NCBI GenBank assembly: GCA_964482225.1 | Contig: CAYZWT010000015.1 | Coordinates: 26,066 to 90,065, forward strand | Source: UBA1429 sp964482225 | GTDB taxonomy: Bacteria > Chloroflexota > Anaerolineae > UBA1429 | Direction of reading: 5' to 3' | DNA: 64,000 bases | In this document: positions 33,216 through 42,847 of the stretch, in pieces | Layout of the letters: every line of letters starts with the position of its first letter | Position numbering within the stretch: position 1 is the stretch's first letter | The notes under the pieces: generated by a model | Databases searched by the model: none | The model's input: the letters and a program-made list of their open reading frames with translations, nothing else | What the model was told of the DNA's origin: nothing | Position numbers and translations under genes: made by a program

Positions 33216-35287
33216 CGACCATCGGCATTGATTTGGGCACGTACAACTCGGCCGCCGCCTATGCCCAGCCGGACGGCCAGGTGATGATGATCGAAAGCAG
33301 CTATGGCCGCACCTGGCAGGGGGCCGTGTTTCCCTCGTTCGTCAGACTGGATGCGTTGGGGAACGTGCAGATGTTGGGCGAAGAGGCGCGCCAGCAGATG
33401 GCCGTGGCGCCCCAGCAGGTGGTTTGGGGCGTCAAGCGGCTCATCGGGCGCTCCTTTCGCGAGGTGGAGGCCGAGCGGCGACGTTTCCTGTATCCTCTGG
33501 ACGAGGCCCCCGATGGCGGCATCGCCATCCCTGTCGGGGCGCAGCGTTACAGCCCCGAGCATATCTCACGGCTGATCCTGGCCTGGATCAAGCGCGAGGC
33601 CGAGTCGCCCGCCAACCCCTTTGTGGGGGATCGGGTGGACAAGGCCATCATCACCCACCCGGCCTATTTCAAGAGCGAGATGGTGCGCCTGACCCGCGAG
33701 GCGGCGCGGGGCGCCGGCTTTGCCGAGATCGAGCTGATCGCCGAGCCGGTGGCGGCCACCCTGGCCTATGGCCTGCGGCTGGATTCTATGCGGCCCCAGT
33801 TCGTCATGGCCATTGATTGGGGCGCGGGCACCCTGGATATCGTCATCACCATGCTGCAATCGGTCAACGGGCGCCCCGTGGTGGATCAGGCGCGGCCGGC
33901 CAGCGGACATGTGCAGCTCGGCGGCATTGACATGGACGACGCCCTGCTGGCCCAGGCCATCGCCGTCTATCGTCTGGACGAACTCAAGCCGCTGGTGGAA
34001 CGGCTGCGCCAGGGGCAGCCGTTGGCGGGCGTGGATGCCACGCTGCTGCGCAACCTGGGCGAGCTGCGGTTGCGGGTGGAGCAGGCCAAGATCCGCCTCT
34101 CCGAGGTGCCCACGGCCACGGTGGATACGCCCTATCGCGGGCGCCCGCTGACGATCCAGATGGCCCGCTCGCGCCAGGATGCGGAGGGGCGCGGCGGCGA
34201 TTGGGTGATCCTGGAGGATGCCCTGGCGCCGCACCTGGAGCGCCTGCGCAGCCACATGCGCTTTGCCCTGCAGGAGAACGGCCTGGCCCCGGAAGAGATT
34301 GACCATGTGCTGATGATCGGCGGTCCGATGCACATGCCCTGCGTGCGCCGGGTGATCGGCGAGGTCTTTGCCCGCAATGGGGGCGTCTGCCGCGAGCTGG
34401 CCCAGATCGAGGCCCAGGGCTTTCCCGTCAACCCGATGGAGTGCGTCGCCCAGGGGGCGGCCCTCTATGGCCAGGAGGTGGTGGAGGCGCCTCCCAACCA
34501 GTTGCCGTATCACTATGGCCTGGCGCTGCGCACCCAAATGGGCATCTATCAGGGCAAGGTGCTGCTGGAGCGCGGGCGCATGGTGCCCTGCGAGGGCAAG
34601 CTGGAGGGCCTGACCGCCCACGGCCAGCCGGGCGACGCGATCCCCGTCTCGATCTATACCTGGGAAGTGGGGCCCGATGGCGGCTATCAGTTGATCGGCG
34701 ACTTTCGCTTTTCGCCCGCCTTTGACACCAAAGGGGTGGCGCGCTTTACGGGCGTGTTGCGGGCCGACCAGCATGGCGTGGTGAGCGCTCTGTGGAGCGA
34801 TATGCGCGTCGCTGGCGCGCCGCTGCGGTTGGAGGGCCTAAACGAGCTGCGCGGAGAGCCCATGCCCGAGCCGCTAGAGATCCAGGAGGTAGACCTGGCG
34901 GCGCTGATGAGCCAGATGCAGAGCCAGGGGCTGAACGAGCAGCAGATCCGCGATCAGCTACAGCAGATGACCGAGGAAGGGCAACTTGGCGAGATACCGG
35001 CGGCGCGCGTCGAGGCCACGCGGCGCGCCAGCGAGAACCTGTTGAACCTGGCGGAGAGCAGCATGCGCCGCGACCCGCGCCTGGCCGCCGATGCGCAGCT
35101 ACTCGAGGCCGTCGCGAGGTTGCAGCGGGCCTTGCAGCGCCTGCCGCGAGGGGCTTCACCTTACCCCGCATGGGCGGCGGCGGCCCACGGCGCCGAAGAG
35201 CTCTTTTTGCCGCTAGAGCGCGCTGGCGTGCTCTCCAAAGAGAGTATCCGCACCCTGCGCGGCGAACTGGGCGGAGGGGCCAAATGA
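33212..35287 (+). CDS. Divergent Hsp70-family ATPase
   Basis: The 691-residue protein begins IGIDLGTYNSAAA (phosphate 1). It has AEPVAATLAYG (177-187), phosphate 2 as DWGAGTLD (202-209, DLGGGTxD in DnaK), and an adenosine motif LMIGGPMHMPCVRRV near residue 370. The linker and substrate-binding region (from about 430) are poorly matched to DnaK, and the lid is reduced to a helical C-terminal part. It is thus an Hsp70 relative with a modified substrate side, not the housekeeping DnaK. It is translationally coupled to the GrpE-like gene before it and the J-like gene after it. Confidence 0.8.
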   Translation: MTTIGIDLGTYNSAAAYAQPDGQVMMIESSYGRTWQGAVFPSFVRLDALGNVQMLGEEARQQMAVAPQQVVWGVKRLIGRSFREVEAERRRFLYPLDEAPDGGIAIPVGAQRYSPEHISRLILAWIKREAESPANPFVGDRVDKAIITHPAYFKSEMVRLTREAARGAGFAEIELIAEPVAATLAYGLRLDSMRPQFVMAIDWGAGTLDIVITMLQSVNGRPVVDQARPASGHVQLGGIDMDDALLAQAIAVYRLDELKPLVERLRQGQPLAGVDATLLRNLGELRLRVEQAKIRLSEVPTATVDTPYRGRPLTIQMARSRQDAEGRGGDWVILEDALAPHLERLRSHMRFALQENGLAPEEIDHVLMIGGPMHMPCVRRVIGEVFARNGGVCRELAQIEAQGFPVNPMECVAQGAALYGQEVVEAPPNQLPYHYGLALRTQMGIYQGKVLLERGRMVPCEGKLEGLTAHGQPGDAIPVSIYTWEVGPDGGYQLIGDFRFSPAFDTKGVARFTGVLRADQHGVVSALWSDMRVAGAPLRLEGLNELRGEPMPEPLEIQEVDLAALMSQMQSQGLNEQQIRDQLQQMTEEGQLGEIPAARVEATRRASENLLNLAESSMRRDPRLAADAQLLEAVARLQRALQRLPRGASPYPAWAAAAHGAEELFLPLERAGVLSKESIRTLRGELGGGAK

Positions 35288-36519
35288 CCGTGGCTGCGGA
35301 ACCGGCTTCTCGCTACCCCGACGCCGCAGCCGATGCGCTGGCGCGGCAGATCGCCCTGGGCGACTATTACGAGGCCCTGGGCATCTCGCCCAGCGCCTCC
35401 GGGCGGGATATCGCCGCTGCCCTGATGGGGAGGCGCAGGCAATTCCCCACTCTCGACCAGGAATGGAACACCATGCAGACCGCATTAGCGCAGCAGCGGG
35501 CCCGCTACGATGCGGCGCGGGCCATGCGCGACGAGATCATGGACGAGTTGCTGCGCACCCATGACGATGCCGTGTGCAAACGCATGACGCGCCAGGCCAT
35601 CTGGCAGCAACTCTGGCTCTCCAACACAGACGAGGCGCCCCTGGCCCTACGCCGGGCTCAGGTGCTGCTCCAGGCCCAAGCCTGGCAGGGCGCCGAGCGT
35701 TCCCTGGCCCAAGCACGCGAGGTCCTCTCTGCCGAGTTTGGGCAGGGAATCTGGCAGTTGCTCGATGCGGCCACCAACTGGCAAGAGGTACACCGCAACC
35801 TGCCGGCGCTGCCCCAGGCGCTGGAGGCATTTGCCCTGCAACTGCCCACCAGCGGGCGCGAGGTGGCAACGCAACTCCCCGAGATCGAGATCACGGCGCA
35901 AGAGGCGGCCCAACAACAGGCCAGGCGGCTACAGGTCCACCGCCAGGATTGCCCCACCTGCCACGGCAGCCGCCAAGTACAAAGCAACCTGCAAGAGGCG
36001 CTACAAGAGCGTGCCTCATCGGCTGGCAGCGCGCTGCAGAGTCTATCCGAGCTGGCCGAGCGCTACCAACGCGGGCTGGGCTCCACCTTGGACCTCCGCG
36101 CCAGCGTTCCATGCCCCGCCTGCACCCAGAACGTGACCTTTCGGGTACCGCCAGGCGCCCGACATGGCTGGGTGCTGTGCGGCAAGGACCAGGCCGGAGG
36201 TCAGCACTTTGCGCGCCTGGGCGAACTCAAGGCTGCGCCCGCATCCGCAACAGCGCCTGCCCGCGCCGTTACGCCCGATCACGCGCCCGCGCGACGCCCC
36301 AGCATCTCCTCTGTGGAGGAGCTCGACGCCCGGCGCGAGCGGTTCAAGCGGGTGCTTCTTTGGCTGTACCTGGCCATTGTCGCCCTCGTGCTGGTCGTAG
36401 CGTTCGCGAGTCCCCAGCGATCGCCGGGCTTGCTCGGGCTTCCCCTGAGAGGCGTTGACTGGTACATCATCCTCGCCGGAGGGGCGCTCGTCTACCTCTT
36501 GTCCCGCAACGACCGCTAG
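35284..36519 (+). CDS. Degenerate J-domain-like membrane protein with zinc-finger cysteines
   Basis: The 411-residue protein starts within the stop of the Hsp70-like gene (ATGA). Residues 26-80 align with a J domain (DYYEALGISPSASGRDI, later QQRARYDAAR), but HPD, which stimulates Hsp70 ATPase, is absent; the loop reads GRRRQFPT. A helical middle follows. Two CxxC pairs, CPTCHGS (about 221) and CPACTQN (about 276), recall the DnaJ zinc region. Two hydrophobic segments near 358-377 and 390-408 anchor it in the membrane. It may place the Hsp70/AAA+ system at the membrane. This is inference; no close family is known to me. Confidence 0.6.
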   Translation: MTVAAEPASRYPDAAADALARQIALGDYYEALGISPSASGRDIAAALMGRRRQFPTLDQEWNTMQTALAQQRARYDAARAMRDEIMDELLRTHDDAVCKRMTRQAIWQQLWLSNTDEAPLALRRAQVLLQAQAWQGAERSLAQAREVLSAEFGQGIWQLLDAATNWQEVHRNLPALPQALEAFALQLPTSGREVATQLPEIEITAQEAAQQQARRLQVHRQDCPTCHGSRQVQSNLQEALQERASSAGSALQSLSELAERYQRGLGSTLDLRASVPCPACTQNVTFRVPPGARHGWVLCGKDQAGGQHFARLGELKAAPASATAPARAVTPDHAPARRPSISSVEELDARRERFKRVLLWLYLAIVALVLVVAFASPQRSPGLLGLPLRGVDWYIILAGGALVYLLSRNDR

Positions 36520-36547
36520 GCCGCGTTCGAGTTTCCCCGGCCAGGCA

Positions 36548-36590
36548 TGTAACTGCGGTTACAGCGTTGGTTCGCCTCCTGCGCTATGCT
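36548..36590 (+). promoter_or_regulatory. Crp-type operator and promoter of the hemerythrin gene
   Basis: TGTAACTGCGGTTACA (36548-36563) has perfect 6-base arms TGTAAC/GTTACA. TATGCT (36585-36590) is the likely -10. The distance from operator centre to -10 is 29.5 bases, identical to that before the ferredoxin gene, placing the operator at about -41.5. Confidence 0.6.
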
Positions 36591-36646
36591 TCCCTTGAGC
36601 CGGGAGATCGCCGGAACGCACTTGGCAATCTGCAAAGGAGGCAACC

Positions 36647-37177
36647 ATGCGCGCAACCGAATTGCTAATGGAGGAGCATCGCGGGATCGAGCGGATGCTG
36701 GATGTGGTAGAGGAGTTGGGGCGGCGAATGGCCGCAGGGCAGGCCGTGGAGCCGGGCGACCCTGAGCGAGCGCTGGGTTTCCTCTCCGGCTTTGCCGACA
36801 AGTGCCACCACGCCAAGGAAGAGGGCCAGCTCTTTCCGGCGCTGGTGGCGGCCGGCCTGTCGCAAGAGGGCGGCCCCGTGGGCGTGATGCTGGCCGAGCA
36901 TGTGCAGGGCCGCGGCCATATCGCCGCCATGCGCGAGGCGCTGCAAGCAGGGGACGGCGGCGCATTTGCGGGCGCGGCGCACGCCTATGTTGCGCTGCTG
37001 CGGCAGCACATCCAAAAGGAGGATCAGATCCTTTACCCTATGGCCGAGGCGCGGCTCCAGGCCCAGGATGCTGCCCTGGTGGCGGCCTATGATGCCCTGG
37101 AAAAAGAGGTGACGGGCCCTGGCGGCCACGAGGCGTATCACCGGCTGCTGGAGGAACTGGTCGAGCGTTATCTCTAG
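36647..37177 (+). CDS. Hemerythrin-like (HHE) protein
   Basis: The 176-residue protein is a four-helix HHE domain. Likely diiron ligands are H11 (MEEHRG), H54 or H55 with E59 (CHHAKEE), H85 (LAEHVQGRG), and H121 with E125 (RQHIQKED). It starts at ATG 36647 behind a perfect AAAGGAGG. Such proteins bind oxygen or nitric oxide, or repair iron-sulfur clusters. A Crp-type operator/promoter precedes it with the same geometry as before the ferredoxin operon, suggesting control by the regulator at 27394. It ends about 90 bases before tRNA-Arg. Confidence 0.8.
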   Translation: MRATELLMEEHRGIERMLDVVEELGRRMAAGQAVEPGDPERALGFLSGFADKCHHAKEEGQLFPALVAAGLSQEGGPVGVMLAEHVQGRGHIAAMREALQAGDGGAFAGAAHAYVALLRQHIQKEDQILYPMAEARLQAQDAALVAAYDALEKEVTGPGGHEAYHRLLEELVERYL

Positions 37178-37192
37178 GGCAACCGCTCCGAT

Positions 37193-37221
37193 TTGGCAAA
37201 AAGGCCCGCCCGGAGGACAAT
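37193..37221 (+). promoter_or_regulatory. Promoter of tRNA-Arg
   Basis: TTGGCA (37193-37198), a 17-base spacer and GACAAT (37216-37221) lie about 45 bases before the tRNA. Matches are 5 of 6 and 4 of 6. Confidence 0.5.
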
Positions 37222-37265
37222 AGGGTCAGGGTCGGCAACGCGATGCGCCGCCCATGCGCCCTTTC

Positions 37266-37339
37266 GCCCCGGTAGCTCAGGTGGATAGAGCAACTGCCTT
37301 CTAAGCAGTCGGTCCCGGGTTCGAGTCCTGGCCGGGGCG
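37266..37339 (+). tRNA. tRNA-Arg (anticodon TCT)
   Basis: A full cloverleaf can be drawn. The acceptor pairs GCCCCGG with CCGGGGC (discriminator G at 37339). The D arm is GCTC/GAGC. The anticodon stem is ACTGC/GCAGT with loop CTTCTAA and anticodon TCT at 37300-37302. The T arm is CCGGG/CCTGG with loop TTCGAGT. CCA is not encoded. Confidence 0.95.
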
Positions 37340-37392
37340 CTAGACACATCGCTCCCTCGTGGAGAGCCCGCGCGCCATCCCGTGAGGTTGCC

Positions 37393-37902
37393 ATGCAAAC
37401 CCACACCATTCGCCAGGCCAGCGCCACAGATATCCCCGCCATCCAGCGCATCTATGCCTATGGCGACGCCTATCACCGGGCCGTCGCGCCCTGGTTCTTT
37501 CGCGAGCACGAGGGCCCGGCGCGCAGCGAAGAGTATCTCTTGCAGAGTTTGACCGGCGACCAGGCAGCGATCTTTCTCGCCGATGATCCGGCGGGAGAGG
37601 CCGTAGGGTTGGTGCACCTGTTCGAGCGCACGGCACCCGAGCTCCCCTTTCTCACACCCCGCCGCTATGCTGTTATCGAAGCGCTGATCGTGCTGCCCGA
37701 GGTGCAACGCCATGGCATCGGCGCCGCGCTGCTGCGCCAAGCCGAGGCATGGGCCCTGGAGCGTGGCATCGGACAGATCGAATTGGGCGTCTGGGAGTTC
37801 AACGCCACGGCCCAGCGGCTCTATGAGCGCATGGGCTATGCCACGGTGCGGCGCACCCTGCACAAGCAACTGGCGGGCTCGGATGGGGAGACCGACGGGT
37901 GA
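37393..37902 (+). CDS. GNAT-family N-acetyltransferase
   Basis: The 169-residue protein has the acetyl-CoA pyrophosphate loop QRHGIGAAL (about 105-113) after the beta-bulge strand EALIVLPEV, and the C-terminal NATAQRLYERMGYATVRR typical of the fold. The substrate cannot be told. It starts 54 bases after tRNA-Arg and overlaps the YraN gene by four bases (GTGA), forming a GNAT-YraN-MiaA operon. Confidence 0.8.
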   Translation: MQTHTIRQASATDIPAIQRIYAYGDAYHRAVAPWFFREHEGPARSEEYLLQSLTGDQAAIFLADDPAGEAVGLVHLFERTAPELPFLTPRRYAVIEALIVLPEVQRHGIGAALLRQAEAWALERGIGQIELGVWEFNATAQRLYERMGYATVRRTLHKQLAGSDGETDG

Positions 37903-38257
37903 GCCGGCGGCAAAGTCTGGGACAGCGGGGCGAGGAGCTGGCCTGCACGCTCTTGGCGCGCCAGGGATACGAGATCGTCGAGCGCAACTGGCGCTGCCCC
38001 CGGGGCGAAATTGACATCGTAGCCCGCGAGGGCGACTGCTGGGCCTTTGTCGAGGTCAAGACGCGCCGCGGCCACCAGACAGAGTACCCCGAGGATGGCC
38101 TCACCCCCGCCAAGCTGGCGCGCCTGGTGGAGCTGGCCCAACTTTACCTGGGCGAGCACGCCCTGGATGCCGTGAACTGGCGCATTGATCTGGCCGCCAT
38201 CGAGTGGGATGCGCGGCAGGATGCCGCCCGCTTCAACCTGGTCCGCGGTGTGGGCAT

Positions 38258-38261
<4 letters not shown>
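37899..38261 (+). CDS. YraN/UPF0102-family nuclease-like protein
   Basis: The 120-residue protein fits the YraN family: GQRGEELACTLLARQGYEIVERN, then the PD-(D/E)xK core with D39 (GEIDIVA), E52 and K54 (FVEVKTRRG). The fold resembles Holliday-junction resolvases, but the biological role is unsettled. GTG 37899 overlaps the stop of the acetyltransferase gene, and its own stop overlaps the miaA start. Confidence 0.85.
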
Positions 38262-39196
<935 letters not shown>

Positions 39197-39208
39197 GGCC
39201 AAAAGGGC

Positions 39209-42200
39209 TCAGCGCAATGCCACTGGCAGGAACGTGAGCCGATCCGGGCCCCGGGTCGTGGGCGGGACGCCAGCCAGCAGCGCCGGGCTGACGCTCTCGT
39301 TGCCCGCCAGGTCCACGGCCCGATAGCGTACGAGCCCTTGGGCGGGCGCGTCGGCATAGAACAGCGCCGCGCTGTGGACGCCAATCACCCCATCCACAAC
39401 CAATGGCTGCCAAGCGCCCCAGGTCGCGCCGTCATCGAGAGAGTGGGCCCAGGCGGCCTGCCCCACATCCAGGCCCGCCAGCCGGTCGCGCACCCAATAG
39501 CCGCTGCCATCCGCTTGCGCCCAAACGGGCGGCGTGCGGTCAATGCCAATGTCAAGCTCGTGGTCGGCGGGGTTGCCCGCCCCATCCAGCAGGCGCACCG
39601 TCACCTGGGCCAACCCCTCGGCGGCAGGCGCGTCCCACCAGAGGGTACCGGCCAGGGGTTGGGGCGCGGTCCAGACGCGCACCCGATCCAGCCACAGGCT
39701 GCCCGCGCCGCTGAACCAGGTGCGAAACTCGAGGCCGGCGTTCTGCCCCGCGACGCTGCAAGAGGGCGCCTCCTGCGTATAGTCCAACTCCAGTATGAAC
39801 TCTTGGTAGCCGCCCGAGGCAAAATCGTCGCCCGCAATGGGGCGCTCGGCATAGCGTATGCTCCCCTGGTCGGCGACCAGATCCGCCGTCGCCAGGCCGA
39901 TGGCGGCGCCATAGGGATCGGTTCTGAAGGAAAAGGCCACCTGATAGCCCTGGCCGGGGGGCAGGTCACAGGTGTAGGGACCATAGGCGACCCCCCACTC
40001 ATCCTCTCTACCTGCCAGGAAGCGCAGAGCCCGCCCTCCTGAGGCGGCCGAGTCGCTCACCACCTGGAACCGGTCCGAGGCCGCGCTCCAATGGGGAAGG
40101 TGCTCTCCCTCCCAGCTCCAGCCGCTGCTCAAGGCCATCGAGAGGGCATCCGTGGCCGTGATGGCGATGGGCACGCTCAGGGCATTGGTCCAGACGGGCG
40201 CGCTGACCAGGCCCTGGGGCGGCGTATTGTCCACCAGCACCGTGACGCTATCCTCAGCGCTGCCGCCGGCGTTCTCGGCCACCACCCGGAACGTATGTTG
40301 CCCTTCGCTCTCCAGGGTCGTGTTCCACTTCCAGGCCAACCCTGCCCCGCCCTCGGCCCGCAGCGCGCCATCCACATAGTAGGCCAGGCGCGTCACGATC
40401 CCCGCGCTGACAACCTCCGGGGCGATGACGCCGCGTACGTGCTGCCCCCCGGCGGGCCAGGCCAGCGCCACAGTGGGCGGCGGGGTCGTCATCTTGGCCA
40501 GGGTGTCGGCGCGCACGGCGCCCATCAGCGCGTAAAAGTGCTGCCCCGGGCAGAGGGTGGCCGCCACATCCCGGTGGCCCAGGATCGTGGGCACAAGGGC
40601 GTCAATCAGCAGGGTTTGGCCCAGCGGGTCAATGCCATGCAGCGTACACTGCTGCGCCGTGAGATCGGTCACGGCGCTATAGAGGGCCTGGGGCGCGGGG
40701 TTCTGCTGGAAATCGCCGATCATGCCAATGCCCACGCTGCCCCAGTTATAGATCCCGGCGTGGGCGCCCACCACCCCCGGCCCGCCCGCGCGCCCCTCAT
40801 AGATGCGCCCGTGGGCATCCACGAGATAGTTGTAGCCGATATCGCCCCAGCCGCGCTCGATGGCGTGATAGTAATAGATGGCGCGCACCACCGCGGCAGG
40901 GTCCAGGCCGCCATCGCCGGTGGCCGTGTGGTGCAGGACAATGGCGCGCACGGTGCGGTATTCCGGCGGCCAAGTCATCCAGCTCTCGTTGGCCCCCCAC
41001 TGGGCCCGCGAGATGACCACAAGCCCGCCGCCCTCCCCCTGCGCGGGCGGCTCCCACTGGGCGCTAGAGGGCCCCTGGCGGGTATCGAGACAGACGATGC
41101 GCAGATGGCGCAGCAGGGGGCGTTCGGCAGCGCTCGGGGCGCTGAGATGCGCCCGGAACTGGAGATAGCGGGCCTCGCCAAAGACCAGCGGCGCGCTCTG
41201 CAAGGCGTCGGCGCCGGGCAGATACGCCTCGCCTTCCAGGGTGCGCCAGGCATCCCAAACGACCCCATCCAGGCTGGCGCGCGCCTCGATGCGCACCGTC
41301 GTCGCGCCGGGCGTCTCGGCCTGCCAGAGCAGCCCATAGGCCACAAAGGGCGCCCCCGGCGTCAAGATCGCCGAGGTGTAGCTCCCCTGCGTGCGCCCAG
41401 GGGCCAGGGCCAAGGCATCGGTCGCCTCTGCAACGACGGTAAGGCCATCCAGCGCGCCTGTGGCCCAATCCTGGGCCGTGGCAAAGGTGAGGTTGCGGCG
41501 CAGCGTCTCTTCAGGCGGCGCGCCGGAGGAGGCCACCGTGGGGCCGCCGTAAGCGCCCGAGGCCGGGGCGGCGACGACATGCCCGCGCCCATCGTCGAAT
41601 AGGAAACGATAGCTGTGCTCTCCGGCGGGCAGGGTGCCCGTGTAGGCATAGGTCCAGCCCACGGAGGCATCGCCGCTCTCGCGCCGCAGCGTCTCGGCGC
41701 GCCCGTTGATGATCACGTCGGCGATGGGCGGGGGCGCCCCTGTGCTATCATAGTAGCGCACCCGGTAAACGAACCAGGTGCCCTGATCGCCGCCGGCGGG
41801 CTCCACCCGCGCATCGGAGAGCGTCCCCCGTTGGGGTACCAGCAGCTCGATGCCGGTGTAATAGTGTTTGAGGATCTGGTCATAGGTGGCGCCGGCGTTG
41901 GCCATAGCCCGCGCCCCGCGCTGGCACATGCCCACTCCGTGGCCATACAGCGTGGTATAGCCGCAACTGCACGGCACGCTGCGGGCATAGGGGAGAACCC
42001 CTCCCCAGACGTCCTCGCTGTTGCGGGTGTGGCCATCGCAGTGGCCGTGGAAAAAGGCCCAGATGATCGAGCCCTGGTAGGTGGCGGCCACGCCCCGGGT
42101 CGCCTCCACGGCCGTGTCAGTGGTGTCATAGTGGGTGGGGCGCCAGGCCTGGCAGTGCACCGAGCTACACACGTCGGCGCTCTCCGCCCAGTGCTTGCCC

Positions 42201-42847
42201 ATGCTGGCGGTGGCATAGCTGCGCGCCGCCACCGCCTGGGCCTTGAGGGCCTCCGGGTGCCAGGCAGGCGACATCTCGATGGGCACCACGCCCTTGAGAT
42301 ACTCCTCAAAATCCAGGACGATCACCTCCACCGGCGGGCTGTCAATGATCGCCGGGTTCTCTCGCACCAGCAGCCGCACCGTGCGGGGCACGCTGGTCAT
42401 GCCCGAGGGGAGCACCTGGCCATCGTGCAGGATGTGCGCCTCAAGATCGGGGGAGAGTGCCTGCCCATGCTGCTCCAGCCGTTCCTCGATCAAGCGGCTC
42501 ATCTCGGCATCGGGCTCGCGGGGGATCACGGCAAAATCCAGCACCGTCAGCCCCGTGGCCACAGGCTGGAGGGTGTGGCTCATGCCGATATAGCCGGGGG
42601 CCTGGGCGCGCACGTCGTGGCGGCCAGGGGGCAGGAGCAGGATATACCAGCCCTGCTCGTCGCTCAAGGCGGTCTGCTCTTTGGCGCTCAGCAGGGCGCC
42701 CGCGATGGGCTCGCCGGTGACGATATGGGTCACCCGCCCGACGAACCCGCCGGCCTGGGCGCGGTTGGGCTCCGGCAAGATCGCGCTCACCAGGGCGAGC
42801 AAGAGCAGCGTGAATAGCAAGCGGCGCACAGCGCACGGCATGCTCAT
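39209..42847 (-). CDS. Large exported cell-wall protein combining SpoIID/LytB and PGRP-amidase domains
   Basis: The 1212-residue protein has a signal peptide (1-32) and a carboxypeptidase-regulatory-like beta domain (about 35-110). A SpoIID/LytB domain (about 160-340) follows, with GVVPIEMSPAWHPEALKAQA bearing the catalytic Glu and YGHGVGMCQRGARAMANAG. Next are beta modules and a PGRP/amidase-2 domain (about 608-786), with zinc ligands in LHHT, GHRD and LCPG. The last 400 residues are Ig-like and lectin-like beta modules. SpoIID cuts glycan strands and amidases remove stem peptides, so the chain could strip peptidoglycan in two ways. ATG 42847 overlaps the endonuclease V stop. Confidence 0.8.
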   Translation of the reverse strand: MSMPCAVRRLLFTLLLLALVSAILPEPNRAQAGGFVGRVTHIVTGEPIAGALLSAKEQTALSDEQGWYILLLPPGRHDVRAQAPGYIGMSHTLQPVATGLTVLDFAVIPREPDAEMSRLIEERLEQHGQALSPDLEAHILHDGQVLPSGMTSVPRTVRLLVRENPAIIDSPPVEVIVLDFEEYLKGVVPIEMSPAWHPEALKAQAVAARSYATASMGKHWAESADVCSSVHCQAWRPTHYDTTDTAVEATRGVAATYQGSIIWAFFHGHCDGHTRNSEDVWGGVLPYARSVPCSCGYTTLYGHGVGMCQRGARAMANAGATYDQILKHYYTGIELLVPQRGTLSDARVEPAGGDQGTWFVYRVRYYDSTGAPPPIADVIINGRAETLRRESGDASVGWTYAYTGTLPAGEHSYRFLFDDGRGHVVAAPASGAYGGPTVASSGAPPEETLRRNLTFATAQDWATGALDGLTVVAEATDALALAPGRTQGSYTSAILTPGAPFVAYGLLWQAETPGATTVRIEARASLDGVVWDAWRTLEGEAYLPGADALQSAPLVFGEARYLQFRAHLSAPSAAERPLLRHLRIVCLDTRQGPSSAQWEPPAQGEGGGLVVISRAQWGANESWMTWPPEYRTVRAIVLHHTATGDGGLDPAAVVRAIYYYHAIERGWGDIGYNYLVDAHGRIYEGRAGGPGVVGAHAGIYNWGSVGIGMIGDFQQNPAPQALYSAVTDLTAQQCTLHGIDPLGQTLLIDALVPTILGHRDVAATLCPGQHFYALMGAVRADTLAKMTTPPPTVALAWPAGGQHVRGVIAPEVVSAGIVTRLAYYVDGALRAEGGAGLAWKWNTTLESEGQHTFRVVAENAGGSAEDSVTVLVDNTPPQGLVSAPVWTNALSVPIAITATDALSMALSSGWSWEGEHLPHWSAASDRFQVVSDSAASGGRALRFLAGREDEWGVAYGPYTCDLPPGQGYQVAFSFRTDPYGAAIGLATADLVADQGSIRYAERPIAGDDFASGGYQEFILELDYTQEAPSCSVAGQNAGLEFRTWFSGAGSLWLDRVRVWTAPQPLAGTLWWDAPAAEGLAQVTVRLLDGAGNPADHELDIGIDRTPPVWAQADGSGYWVRDRLAGLDVGQAAWAHSLDDGATWGAWQPLVVDGVIGVHSAALFYADAPAQGLVRYRAVDLAGNESVSPALLAGVPPTTRGPDRLTFLPVALR

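Noticed and set aside
33212..35287. Housekeeping dnaK
   Set aside because: Phosphate-2 and adenosine motifs are altered, and the linker and substrate-binding parts do not match DnaK; the J partner lacks HPD.
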